Source of the DNA: Mesorhizobium hawassense | Lineage (GTDB): Bacteria; Pseudomonadota; Alphaproteobacteria; Rhizobiales; Rhizobiaceae | Reading direction: 5' to 3' | Length of the DNA: 34,307 nucleotides | Assembly (NCBI RefSeq): GCF_003289945.1 | Contig: NZ_QMBP01000034.1 | Span: 1-34,307 of the forward strand | In this document: positions 16,181 to 26,400 of the stretch, in pieces | How the letters are laid out: each line of letters starts with the position of its first letter | Position numbering within the stretch: the first letter of the stretch is position 1 | The notes under the pieces: model-generated | Database searches by the model: none | What the model was told of the DNA's origin: nothing | The model's input: only the letters and a program-made list of their open reading frames with translations | Position numbers and translations under genes: made by a program

Positions 16181-16396
16181 CTAGCGACCCCAAATGCCCT
16201 GGCCGGGCTCATCCGCAGCGATCTTGGCAGCCGGCTTCATGTCGTGGCGGTCCATGTCGGGTTTCGCGATCGAAGCGGTGTACGTAGTGTCGACAATGGC
16301 GGCCTGCTGGCCAGCCGTGGAGAAGTGGTCGCTGCCGGCAAATGCGCTGCCGGTGGCAACGAGGATGGCGGCTGTGGCAAACACGGTTCTCTTCAT
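16181..16396 (-). CDS. Small secreted protein, DUF680-like
   Basis: A 71-residue precursor starting at the ATG of 16396, preceded by GGAAGGACC. An upstream reading to 16510 would add 38 residues without any signal-like character. Seen: a Sec signal (MKRTVFATAAILVATGSAFA) followed directly by GSDHF, a Thr/Ala-rich middle, a DxxRHDxK segment and the ending GIWGR. The signal plus GSDH start and a C-terminal WGR match my recollection of DUF680, a short family largely confined to Mesorhizobium and close relatives, of unknown function. It is flanked by its own upstream spacer and downstream hairpin, so it is probably monocistronic. Confidence 0.7.
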   Translation of the reverse strand: MKRTVFATAAILVATGSAFAGSDHFSTAGQQAAIVDTTYTASIAKPDMDRHDMKPAAKIAADEPGQGIWGR

Positions 16397-16673
16397 GTTG
16401 GGGTCCTTCCGGGTTGGTTGATGCGTGCCTTGGGAGGATGGCCTCGCTACAAGCAAGACCCGGAAGGCCCGGGCTTTATTCCCGGGATGCGCGAGATTTT
16501 TTTGCGACAATAGAAAATCGATATTTTTCTGGAAGAAACGGCAGGCGCGGCTTCTTGGCCAACATTAAGGATGGCTTCAGTTTGTGGGCCGAAAGTAAGC
16601 TTCAAGGCTGCTTGTGACGCAACTTTGACGCCGGCATGGAAGTTTTAGCTGAAGCACTTTCGACCGATGGATT

Positions 16674-19328
16674 TTGTCCAGCAGAGGCATTCGGCTCGCA
16701 TTGATCAGGACGGGCTTCAATATTGGCCGTATCAGACAGGCCGTTTTCTCTTCCGCCAACTTGCCGGCGGCGATCGCCGTTTTTGTGCTCGCGATCTGCG
16801 CCCTCTTCGTCGACCAGCAAAACAGAAAAGTCTCCGACCAGCTGATGCGCGCCGACGTGCTCGCCAAGGTCAGCATCATCCGCGCCAAGCTCGAAGGAAA
16901 CATAAACGGCAACCTGCAGCTGGTGCAGGGCCTGGCTTCAGCGGTGATGACCGAGCCGTATATGGGCCAACAGCGATTCGCGTCGCTTGCCGCGAACCTG
17001 TTCAAGCAGAAATCACAGCTGCGCAACATTGCCGGCGCGCCCGACCTCGTGATTTCGCTGATGTATCCTATGAAGGGAAACGAAAAGGCGCTCGGGCTCG
17101 ACTACCGCAAGAATGAAGGGCAGCGCATGGCGGCGCTGCGGGCGCGCGACCAGCGCGCCCTGGTGCTGGCCGGTCCGGTGGACCTCGCACAAGGAGGTCT
17201 GGGCTTCATCGGCCGGATTCCGATTTTCGTGCCGACCGCGGGCGGTGACGATCGGTTCTGGGGCATCATCTCGGCGGTTATCGATGTCGACCGGCTCTAC
17301 GCCGCAAGCGGCCTCACCGATCCGGATCTGGATATCGAGGTCGCCCTGACAGGCAAGGACGCGCTGGGCGGCGCCGGCCAGCGCTTCTTCGGCAGCGAGA
17401 ACGTCGTCAACGGCAACCCGGTGACGGCCGAAGTCGCACTGCCGGTGGGTTCCTGGCAATTGTCGGCGACGCCGAAACGTGGCTGGCCGGCCACGCCGAA
17501 GAACGAGGCGGCCTTGCGCGCGACGATGGCGCTGGCCGGCGCCCTGGTGGTGCTGCCCATCCTCGTCGCCGGCTGGCTGTTCGGCGAGCGGCAGAAGAAC
17601 TACGCGGAATTGCGGCGGCTGTCGCAACGGCTCGAGCTTGCGCTCGACGCCTCGGGCATCGGCGTTTGGGAGCATGACCTTGCCACCTCGCAACTCCTGT
17701 GGGACGACCGCGTCAACGAGATTTACGGCCGGGTAGCCGACGGCAAGGGACGCGGCTTCGACGACTGGGCGCTGGCCATCCATCCCGACGATCTGGAGCG
17801 CGCAAGGGACGACTTCGATGCCGCGGCCGCGACCCAGGGCCGCTATTCCTCGCAATACCGCCTTCTCCTTCCCGACGGCACCATCCGCCATGTGCGCACC
17901 CGGGCAAACTTCCTGCAGGATGTCGGCGACACGCCGAAGATGATCGGCGCCGAGTGGGACGTGACTAGCGATGTCCTGCTCAACGAGAATCTGGTGCGTG
18001 AACGGCAATTGTCGGAATCGAAGAATGCCGAACTCGAGACCGCCAAGGCGCGTATCGAACATGTGGCGCTGCACGATTCGCTGACCGGCCTGCCCAATCG
18101 CCGTTACCTCGACGAGATGCTGGCCGGTGCGCACGAGGATCGCACCGCTTTGCTGCATCTCGACCTCGACCGCTTCAAGCACATCAACGACACACTCGGC
18201 CACGCGGCGGGCGACGCGATGCTCATGCATGTCTCGAAGGTCATCAAGGCCAATGCCCGGGCGAGCGACTTCGTGGCACGCATCGGCGGAGACGAGTTCA
18301 TCGTGGTGTGCCAGAGACGCACGGATGACGAGCTCGCCGCGCTCGCCGACCGCATCATCGAAAAGCTACGCCAGCCCGTCGACTATAAGGGTCACCAATG
18401 CCGGTTTGGGGTCAGCATCGGGATTGCGGCCACCAGCGGCGTCGATGCGAAGCAACTGCTGGTCAATGCCGATCTCGCGCTCTACCGGGCCAAAAGCCGC
18501 GGGCGCAACCGCTATGAGTTCTTCAACGAAGAGCTGCAGAGCGAGATCGTCAAGACCAAGCAGACCGCCGACGAGATTCTCGGCGGACTGGAGCGCAACG
18601 AGTTCATCGCCTACTACCAGCCGCAGTTCGACGCCAAGACGCTCGAGATCGTCGGTGTCGAGGCGCTGTCGCGCTGGCGCCATCCACGGCGCGGCATCCT
18701 CGCCCCCGACGCCTTCCTCAAGGTGGCCGAGGAACTGAACGTGGTCTCGCTGATCGACCGGACCATCCTCGAACAGACCCTCGAGAATTTCCGGCGCTGG
18801 TCGCTCGACGGGCTCAACATCCCGCGCGCATCGGTCAACGTCTCGGCGCGGCGGCTGGAGGACAAAGACCTGATCAACGGCCTGCGCAAGCTGGCGATCA
18901 AGGAGGGGACCGTCTCGTTCGAGCTCGTGGAGTCGATCTTCCTCGACGAGAATGACGATCTTGTCGCCTGGAACATCGAGCACATCAAGGAACTGGGAAT
19001 CGACATCGAGATCGACGATTTCGGCACAGGCTACGCATCCGTCGTCAGCCTGCTCAAACTGCAGCCGCGCCGCCTCAAGATCGATCGCCAGCTCGTCACG
19101 CCGATAACCGACTCGGCGGCGCAGCGGCGGCTGGTGTCGTCGATCATCGAGATCGGCAAATCGCTCGGCATTGGCGTGGTGGCGGAAGGCGTCGAGACGA
19201 TGGAGCATGCGCGCATCCTGAAGGAGCTTGGCTGCGATATTCTGCAGGGCTACGCCTTCGGGCGTCCGATGGACGCAGAATCCCTCAGGACCTTCGCGCT
19301 GTCGCGCAAATGGCTGGCCACGGGCTAG
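16674..19328 (+). CDS. Membrane CHASE-PAS-GGDEF-EAL cyclic-di-GMP enzyme
   Basis: Makes and/or degrades the second messenger c-di-GMP at the inner membrane. Domain order in 884 residues: membrane helix 31-46; periplasmic CHASE sensor about 60-270; membrane helix about 284-303; PAS about 320-435; GGDEF about 460-620; EAL about 635-880. Active sites look intact. GGDEF is exact at 538-542, with the inhibitory RxxD (RASD) five residues before it. The EAL part has ExLxR as EALSR (663-667), NVS, FELVES, DDFGTGYAS, a KIDR lysine and AEGVET. Both activities are therefore possible. Start uncertain: the frame opens with TTG at 16674 and has no early ATG; a TTG at 16701 is an alternative. It is followed 21 bases later by the multidomain glycosyltransferase, so the two may be co-expressed. 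Confidence 0.9.
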   Translation: MSSRGIRLALIRTGFNIGRIRQAVFSSANLPAAIAVFVLAICALFVDQQNRKVSDQLMRADVLAKVSIIRAKLEGNINGNLQLVQGLASAVMTEPYMGQQRFASLAANLFKQKSQLRNIAGAPDLVISLMYPMKGNEKALGLDYRKNEGQRMAALRARDQRALVLAGPVDLAQGGLGFIGRIPIFVPTAGGDDRFWGIISAVIDVDRLYAASGLTDPDLDIEVALTGKDALGGAGQRFFGSENVVNGNPVTAEVALPVGSWQLSATPKRGWPATPKNEAALRATMALAGALVVLPILVAGWLFGERQKNYAELRRLSQRLELALDASGIGVWEHDLATSQLLWDDRVNEIYGRVADGKGRGFDDWALAIHPDDLERARDDFDAAAATQGRYSSQYRLLLPDGTIRHVRTRANFLQDVGDTPKMIGAEWDVTSDVLLNENLVRERQLSESKNAELETAKARIEHVALHDSLTGLPNRRYLDEMLAGAHEDRTALLHLDLDRFKHINDTLGHAAGDAMLMHVSKVIKANARASDFVARIGGDEFIVVCQRRTDDELAALADRIIEKLRQPVDYKGHQCRFGVSIGIAATSGVDAKQLLVNADLALYRAKSRGRNRYEFFNEELQSEIVKTKQTADEILGGLERNEFIAYYQPQFDAKTLEIVGVEALSRWRHPRRGILAPDAFLKVAEELNVVSLIDRTILEQTLENFRRWSLDGLNIPRASVNVSARRLEDKDLINGLRKLAIKEGTVSFELVESIFLDENDDLVAWNIEHIKELGIDIEIDDFGTGYASVVSLLKLQPRRLKIDRQLVTPITDSAAQRRLVSSIIEIGKSLGIGVVAEGVETMEHARILKELGCDILQGYAFGRPMDAESLRTFALSRKWLATG

Positions 19329-19349
19329 GCACCGGAAGGGCACAGTCAC

Positions 19350-22300
19350 GTGCGCGGACGTCGATTGCGGCCAGGCCTTTTCGGGGCCGGCCTGCAGGCT
19401 GCCCTCGGACGGTTTGCATTTGCGGTGCCGGGCATAGTTGGCTATTCGGAAGGGCCAACCGGGAACGTGCTTGCAGTGGCGACTGAACGACAACATGTTC
19501 CGCGCGTATCCGTCGTGATGACGGCCTATACCGACCAGCGGTTCCTTGATGCGGCGGTCGACAGCATCCTCACCCAGGAGTTCAGCGACCTCGAGCTGAT
19601 CATCGTCGATGACGCCAGCGGCTTTGGCGAGGTGTTCGAGGCGCTGGCGCGGCGCGATCCGCGCATCAGGATCCTGACCAATCTGACCAATCGCGGCACG
19701 GCGGCCGCGGCGAACCGCGGCATCGCAGCGGCGCGCGGCGACATCATCGTGCGCCTGGATTCAGACGATATCGCCGAACCCGCGCATGTGGCGCGCCTGG
19801 TGGCGGCGCTCGACGAGGACAGCGAGCTCGGCCTCGTCGGCAGCGCGGTGACGCTGATCGATGAAGCGGACCGTGTCGTCGGGGCCCAGCCCATGCCTGA
19901 AACCGACCTCGAAATCCGCTGGACGATCCTGTTTCATTGTCCGTTCTACCATTCGGCGGTCGCCTATCGCAAAAGCCTGTTCGAAGCGGCGGGCACCTAT
20001 CGGGTGCATGAGCTCGTCTCCCAGGACCACTATCTGTGGTACGACATGCTGCCGCTCTGCCGGGCACGCAACCTGGCCGAGCCGCTGACGCGCTACAGGG
20101 TCAACACGCAAGGGCTGACGGTGGCCAACGCCACGAACGCGCGCCATCGCACGCATCCTATCCGCGAGGCATCCTGGGCGCGTCTTGGACTGGCCTATGA
20201 CCTCTACGACGATGCCTTCGCGCGTGACCTGACCGACTTCATCCGCGGCACGGACATCTCCGTCGAGCGACGGGCAGAGGCCTACCGGAAGCTGCTCGAG
20301 GTGCTCAGGGCCTTTCTCGCACGCTCGGGACCCTTCGAGCGCGCCGACGATGCGGCGGCAGCGCGCAAACTCGAAGGCCAGATCATGGCACGGATGCTCG
20401 CCCGCCCGCCGCTCAGGCTCGAAGAGGCGTCCAAGCGGGTCGAACCGCCCGACGGAACAAGAGCGGGAACGATGGACGCCGACTTCGCAAGCTGGTTCGA
20501 CGGCAAGGTCCTGTCCACCGACTGGACGTCGCGGTTCTTCCCGGTATGGGCGACGTTGCTTGCGGCGCGGCGCGAAGAGCCGCTCGACGTGCTCGAGATC
20601 GGATCGTGGGAGGGCCGCTCGGCGATCTTCTTCCTGCGCTATCTCGCCTCGTGCCGCCTGACCTGTATCGACAGTTTCGAAGGCAGCGCCGAGCATGCGC
20701 TTCGCCTCAAATGGTCAAATCAGCTGGCGCATATCGAGCAGCGCTTCGACTTCAATCTCGCCGAGTTCCAGGGTCGGTTCGAAAAGCTGAAGGCCATGTC
20801 TTCGGCGGCGCTGGCCGGTCTCATCGCCGAACGGCGCCGCTTCGACCTGATCTATATCGACGGCAGCCACCACAGCGCCGACGTGCTGGCCGACGCCGTG
20901 GCGTCCTGGCAATTGATCGACAAGGACGGCCTCATCATCTTCGACGACTATGAATGGGCCTTCTTCGCCGACGAGGCCAATCGCCCGAAGCTCGGCGTCG
21001 ATACTTTCCTCGCGGGGCACAAAGGGGAATACCGCGAGCTCTATCGCGGCGAACAAGTCATCATCCAGAAGACCGTGCCGCTGGAAGCGGCAAGCCCCCG
21101 GGCGGAACGGCCCGCCACTCTTGCAAAGTCGTTACCCGACAGTCCGGCCAAAAGCGTCGAATTCGTTCTGATCGCCGAGGCCGGCGTGCTGGAGGCGCAG
21201 GCGCTTCTGCTTTGCGAGAGCATCCGCGCTTTCGCCGGCAGCTATTCGCAGTGTCCAATAATCGTCGTTTCGCCGAGAAGCGACCGGCGGCCGTCGGCAT
21301 CGACGCTCAAGAAGCTGGAGCAGTTGGGCGTCGAGTATCTGCCGCTCGATATCGACAGTTGCTGTCCGCAATATGCCCCCTCCTACAAGGTTCATTCGCT
21401 CGCATATGTCGAACGCCGGCCGGGACCGCCGGTCATCGTCCAGCTCGACAGCGACGCAATCTTCATCGGCGAACCCGTTCTTCTGCTCGAAAGCTGCGAG
21501 GCGGCGGCGCGCCCGGTAGACAGCAAGGGCATGTGCACGACGGGTCCAGGCGATCCGTTCGATCCCTATTGGCGGGACTTGTGCCAGCTTGCCGGCGTCG
21601 ACTACGAGCATCTGCCGGTCGTATGGACGAGCGACGGCGCCGCTGTCGTGCGGGCAAGCTACAATGGCGGGCTTATCGCCGCCCGCAGAAGCTGCGGCCT
21701 GTTCCAGCGCACGGAAGACATCTTCAGGCAGCTGGTGGCGGCGGAGCTGAAGCCCTGGCGCACCGACCAGCCGACCTACAGGACCGGCACGGGCCTCCAG
21801 AGCGGCGAGGCAACCGCCTTTTGGGGAACCAGCCAGGCGGCTTTCTCGCTGGCGGCCGTGGCCGGCAATCATGCTGTGCGGCACTTGCCGGCGACGCATA
21901 ATTTTCCGCTGCACAATCTGGCGGGCACGAAGGCTCCGGACCCCGCGAAGCTGGTCCACATCCACTATCACGGGCTGTTTTCGGCCGGCTCCGACGAAGC
22001 GAACCCGATATTCGACGGCAGGCTCGACCTGCCGGCCGGTATCGCCGAATGGCTCCAGGCGCGTTTGCCGCTGCGGGAAGAGCCGCAGCCTGCCGACGAG
22101 AAAGCCGGCTCCGCGCATTCGAAGCGAAAAACGATCCTTATCCTGGGCATGCATCGCAGCGGCACTTCCATCCTGGGCGGCATGGTCAATGCGCTGGGCG
22201 CCGCCGGACCGCACAGCCTCATGGCCGCGGACAGCCACAACCCGACAGGGTATTGGGAGAGCCTGCGCCTCAACGCGGCGACCAACGACCTGCTCGCGGC

Positions 22301-23315
22301 GGCGGGTTCCGGCTGGCACGACTGGCTGCCGCTCGATCCGGACTGGATGGCTTCCGGGGCGGCGCGAGGGCATCGTCACAAGATCAAGGGGATCCTGGCA
22401 AGCGAGTTCGGCGATGAGGCGCTGTTCTTCATCAAGGAGCCGCGGATTTGCCGTTTCCTGCCATGGATGTCATCGATCCTCGCCGAAATGCGGATCGACA
22501 CGGTCGCGCTGCTTCCCATCCGCAATCCCCTCGAAGTGGCCCATTCGATAGAGCGGCGCGACGGTTTTCCGGTGGCCGGCTCGCTGCTGGTGTGGCTGAG
22601 GCACGTTCTCGATGCCGAGTTGCACTCCCGGCACATGCCGCGCTGTTTTATGCTCCACGAGGATCTTCTTGCCGACTGGCAAGGCCAGCTGACGAGAGCC
22701 GGGCGGGCAATCGATCTTGCCTGGCCGATCCGGCCAGGGCAGGCCCGGAGCGAAGTGGAAAGCTTCCTGTCGCAGGAGCTGCATCATGAACGATGCACGA
22801 TCGATGATTTGCGCAACCACCCCGATGCTCCGCCGGTCGTTGTCGATGCCTATGCGATATTGCGTGCGATGGCGAGCGATGGCGACAGCCAGGGCCTTCG
22901 CGATCAACTCGACGAGATTCGCGTTCGGTTGGACGGCGCCGCAGCCCTGGTGGGGCGGGCGTTTGCCGCCGAACGGTCCGTCGCAAGGCGGTCGGCCGAC
23001 GATCTCCAAGGCCGGCTGACCGAGTTCCATACGCAGGCCGAGCAGTTGCACGCGCTCGTTGCCGAATTGCACCGGGACCGCGACGCGGCGCTTGGCGATC
23101 GGGACCGGCTGCGTCGCGAGAATCAAGATTTGTCAGGCGAGCGAGAGGCGCTGCTGCGCGAAAGGGATGCATTGCACCGCGAGAGGGAGGCTTTGTACCG
23201 GGAACGAGAAGGCCTGGTAAAAGCGCGCGAAGCGATGCTCGCCTCGCATAGCTGGCGTTTGACCGCACCGCTGCGCTGGCTGCGCAACCCGTTCGCCAAA
23301 CGCGGGGCGCGATAA
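19350..23315 (+). CDS. Multidomain GT2 / methyltransferase / glycosyltransferase / sulfotransferase-like protein
   Basis: A 1321-residue cytosolic fusion, probably building or decorating a surface glycan. Order: GT2 glycosyltransferase about 50-290 (PRVSVVMTAY, IIVDDAS, and DSDD at 137-140 as metal site); SAM methyltransferase about 380-575 (EIGSWEGRSA 416-425, IDGSHH 503-508, FDDYEW 531-536); a second sugar-transferase-like domain about 600-900 (QLDSD at 698-702); a P-loop sulfotransferase-like domain about 925-1130 (LGMHRSGTS 932-940, KEPR 1029-1032, PIRNPLEVAHS 1057-1067); and a charged coiled coil about 1180-1298 with RERDALHRERE-type repeats, ending SWRLTAPLRWLRNPF, a tail often seen after glycosyltransferases. 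Start: GTG 19350, with GGAAGG about 10 bases upstream; GTG 19467 is an alternative that loses no domain. No polysaccharide export genes are nearby. Substrates unknown. Confidence 0.82.
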   Translation: MRGRRLRPGLFGAGLQAALGRFAFAVPGIVGYSEGPTGNVLAVATERQHVPRVSVVMTAYTDQRFLDAAVDSILTQEFSDLELIIVDDASGFGEVFEALARRDPRIRILTNLTNRGTAAAANRGIAAARGDIIVRLDSDDIAEPAHVARLVAALDEDSELGLVGSAVTLIDEADRVVGAQPMPETDLEIRWTILFHCPFYHSAVAYRKSLFEAAGTYRVHELVSQDHYLWYDMLPLCRARNLAEPLTRYRVNTQGLTVANATNARHRTHPIREASWARLGLAYDLYDDAFARDLTDFIRGTDISVERRAEAYRKLLEVLRAFLARSGPFERADDAAAARKLEGQIMARMLARPPLRLEEASKRVEPPDGTRAGTMDADFASWFDGKVLSTDWTSRFFPVWATLLAARREEPLDVLEIGSWEGRSAIFFLRYLASCRLTCIDSFEGSAEHALRLKWSNQLAHIEQRFDFNLAEFQGRFEKLKAMSSAALAGLIAERRRFDLIYIDGSHHSADVLADAVASWQLIDKDGLIIFDDYEWAFFADEANRPKLGVDTFLAGHKGEYRELYRGEQVIIQKTVPLEAASPRAERPATLAKSLPDSPAKSVEFVLIAEAGVLEAQALLLCESIRAFAGSYSQCPIIVVSPRSDRRPSASTLKKLEQLGVEYLPLDIDSCCPQYAPSYKVHSLAYVERRPGPPVIVQLDSDAIFIGEPVLLLESCEAAARPVDSKGMCTTGPGDPFDPYWRDLCQLAGVDYEHLPVVWTSDGAAVVRASYNGGLIAARRSCGLFQRTEDIFRQLVAAELKPWRTDQPTYRTGTGLQSGEATAFWGTSQAAFSLAAVAGNHAVRHLPATHNFPLHNLAGTKAPDPAKLVHIHYHGLFSAGSDEANPIFDGRLDLPAGIAEWLQARLPLREEPQPADEKAGSAHSKRKTILILGMHRSGTSILGGMVNALGAAGPHSLMAADSHNPTGYWESLRLNAATNDLLAAAGSGWHDWLPLDPDWMASGAARGHRHKIKGILASEFGDEALFFIKEPRICRFLPWMSSILAEMRIDTVALLPIRNPLEVAHSIERRDGFPVAGSLLVWLRHVLDAELHSRHMPRCFMLHEDLLADWQGQLTRAGRAIDLAWPIRPGQARSEVESFLSQELHHERCTIDDLRNHPDAPPVVVDAYAILRAMASDGDSQGLRDQLDEIRVRLDGAAALVGRAFAAERSVARRSADDLQGRLTEFHTQAEQLHALVAELHRDRDAALGDRDRLRRENQDLSGEREALLRERDALHREREALYREREGLVKAREAMLASHSWRLTAPLRWLRNPFAKRGAR

Positions 23316-23329
23316 GGAGGCACTATCAA

Positions 23330-23347
23330 CAGAGTACCTCTGATTTT
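23330..23347 (+). terminator. Weak hairpin after the fusion glycosyltransferase
   Basis: CAGAG-TAC-CTCTG followed by ATTTT, 15 bases after the stop codon. The stem is only 5 bp with a 3-base loop, so it is a weak intrinsic terminator candidate. It marks where the base composition turns AT-richer. Confidence 0.35.
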
Positions 23348-23377
23348 CACTGCTAAAACAGGTCAAGCAACATCTGG

Positions 23378-23405
23378 TTGTTAATAGTTTGATCTCTCAT
23401 ACGAT
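23378..23405 (+). promoter_or_regulatory. Possible promoter of the NACHT gene
   Basis: TTGTTA (23378-23383) and TACGAT (23400-23405) are separated by 16 bases, each matching 4 of 6 consensus positions of a sigma70 promoter. They lie about 80 bases before the NACHT start in AT-rich DNA. The rest of 23406-23483 holds only the GGGGAAAG ribosome site just before the ATG. Confidence 0.3.
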
Positions 23406-23483
23406 TTCTCTCTTCCTAACTTGCCGTTTACTGGCTAAAGAAGCAAAGGGGTAATCTGCTAGCCCGGCAGTGGGGAAAGTAAT

Positions 23484-26400
23484 ATGAGTATAATCGGTGA
23501 GATGGCCCTTGGGGTTGCCTCAAACCTTGTTTTCGACGCGATTCGTCGGCCGTTCCACGCATTGACCGCAGAATTGAAACGGAAAGACCGCGTCAACAAA
23601 GCGCTATCAGACCGTCAGTCTACGCAACCGACAGGGAAGCGCCAGTCCGATAGCGCGCTGCAGGATCTTACCCGCATCATTGGTAACTCACACGGCAAGC
23701 TTGACGGAAATGTCTCTGACTTCCTCAGGGAGCTCAAGAAAACTGTCATACCAGAGGCTCTGGCCAACTGCGCGCTAAGCGGATCGAGCCCCGAACACCT
23801 CTTCTCTCCCTTCGATGAATTTTACACCCGGTTCGTGGATTTACACTTCACCTCGAGGCAACTATTCGACGGCCTCTTTGCCGCGTGCCTTGAGCGCGTG
23901 AACGATGTTGAAGATGACGCGCTCTTGGAAATAATTCGAGCGCAGCATCACGACCTTTTGGAGAAGGTTGGCCAAGTCTGCTCATCTTTACAAAAGCAGG
24001 GTAAAGCTGGCCCACTTTCCTACCTCGAGCTTCGAGATGCAAGGGTTAGAGTTGCCCGCTCCATTGATACCGCAAACCGATACACGGCAGTTGAAACCCT
24101 GCAGGGCACAAAAAAGCTACGACTAAAAAATCTGGCGATCCACGGAAGATTAACGCCGCTGTCTCCGGTTGAAATTGCTTCTGCGAAGATTGGGTTTTCC
24201 GATCAAAGTATCGGATACATTTCGTTCAGGAGGCAATTCGACCGTGCAGTGATATTGGGAGATCCCGGCGGCGGAAAATCCACACTTACACAGATGCTTT
24301 GTAATGACCTATCGAGCCTAATAATCCTTGAGGACTCAAGTCCCTCTCGACAAGAATATGACTCACAAGAATTAAAGCTACCGCTAAGAATAGTATTGAG
24401 AAGCTTTGAGGCTCGACGCAGGCAAGGTCCTTCATACACATTCTTTGACTACCTTCGCGACGAAATTACGTTAGCACTTGATAATGATGAAGACCTTTCT
24501 GGTCGATTTCTCCAAGTAACTCTCTCAATGGGGGGAGCAATTCTTATTTTTGATGGCCTGGATGAGGTGCTAGAAGTAGGAGAGCGTCGAAATATTGTTG
24601 GCCTAATTGAGCAGTTTGCTGAAATTTGCGCAGGCTGCCCGGTTCTCGTGACATCGCGATTGGTGGGTTATCGAGATGCCCCTCTGTGTGATGATTTCGA
24701 GGCTTTCGGCTTGGCTCGGTTTTCTCCCGAGGAAATAAGCAAGTATTGCGCAAAATCAATTCGAGCCGTGAGCGGCGAGGGTCTAAAAGTTGCGGTAGAG
24801 AAATCGAAGGAATTTATTAGACAAACATCCAAGATTGGAGGTGACCTAAGAGAAAACCCCCTTATGTTAGGGCTAATGGTTCAAATATTTGTTTACCGTG
24901 GCGATGTACCAAGTAACCGCCCGGAAGTGTATAAAGAATGCGCAACATTAATGTTCGAAAAATGGGACGGACGACGCGACATTGTAGCCCAGAATGTTCC
25001 ACGAGACGACATGGAATTGCTAGATGTGTTTGGATACGTCGCTTCTCGGACCTTTGGAGACGCGGCCAACGAAGAAGGCGTTTCTAAACAGTGGCTTACT
25101 CAAGAGTTGAGAACTCATTTTGAAGATTGGTACGTCGATCGCGCCAGCGCGCATCGGGCCGCTAAGTCGTTAGTAGATTTTCTGACGGGCCGCGCATGGG
25201 TGATGAGTGAAGTTGGGAGCGGGGTGTTCAAATTCACACACAGAACGTTTCTTGAATATTTTTTTGCTAGAAATTTGATTTCTCTGAGCTCAAGCATATC
25301 TGAACTTGTTCTTGAGCGCCTTATCCCTCATATTCTTAAGAACGAGTGGGTCGTCATATCTCATCTTGCTCTGCATATGGCGGTTTTTCGTGACAGCGGA
25401 AAGGCGAGGCAGGCCGGCGACGCTATCCTGCAACTACTCGCGGACGGCTCGCTTTTCCCGGCGACTCAAGAGCTTTCTTTACTTGAGTTTGTGGCTGGAG
25501 CGCTGGATTATCTTACAATTCCTGAGGCAATGTATTTGGCAATTGTCGAGCGCCTCGTATCACGGGCGGTCAGGCTCGGAAGCCACGAGAACCCTGGTGC
25601 TATTTCTGTTATTTGGACCATATTCCAAACATCTAAGACCAGAGTTTCGTTGACGACGAAGGCTGCCGAGAGTGTTTTTTCGAGATACTTGCACGGAGCT
25701 TCTTCTCCAGAGATGCTTTTTTGTATGTATGTTCTTGGCTACAAGTCTCGTATTTTGTTTCGTATCGCGCCAGCTCATGATCGAGACAGTCATTCCGGTA
25801 TCCTATGGCGAGCACTCGAACAAATTCGTAATGGCCACAAAGCTTTTTTCCGCAACCTAGCGGAGCATGATCTATTGGTTGCAAAAGCCTATGCGTTTTT
25901 ATACGGTGAGCGAAGGTTGCTTTTTTATACAAAATTTGGTTCCGCTTTTATTGAGACGTCTCTCTCTCCTCTTATCCCCAGCTCGGTCGACCAACCACTT
26001 AGTTCGGCTGTTTGGCAGGTCGGATATGTTTTGTCTGCGGAACTGACTCCGCACTCAGTTGACGACGCGGATCTTGCCGACTGCGAGCAGCTTGTTGGGG
26101 TGGTGGCGTCGGACATCATGGCAGGGAAGATAGAGAGGCTGACAGCACCGATTACGTCGGCTTCATGGGCTGACGAGATCGATCAGGATCTCGAAATGAC
26201 CGTTCGGTATTTATATGCTAGCCAGTCGCGTCGTGCTTTGAAGGTTCGACAGCGAAAAGCTCAGGTTTTGCTCTGCGTTTTACTTCTGGCCGATAGCTTG
26301 TCGCGCGAAAGAGATACGGAGCCTCATCAATCGCGAAGAAAAGGTATTTTATCTGTCCCACTGAACGTTTTGAAAACGCTGGTTAGACAGACAGGCGACA

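Noticed and set aside
16468..16503. CCCGGG...CCCGGG hairpin followed by a T-run
   Set aside because: The stem is only two copies of a self-complementary hexamer and the T-run starts about 10 bases away; no plus-strand gene precedes it.
17013..18230. 405-codon minus-strand ORF inside the c-di-GMP enzyme
   Set aside because: Antisense to conserved GGDEF and CHASE coding sequence; no domain.
21132..22379. 415-codon minus-strand ORF inside the fusion glycosyltransferase
   Set aside because: Antisense shadow with no motif, while the plus strand shows clear domain motifs throughout.
25672..25932. Small ORFs on both strands within the NACHT gene
   Set aside because: They overlap the intact 1005-codon frame and lack ribosome sites; AT-rich DNA here yields chance frames.
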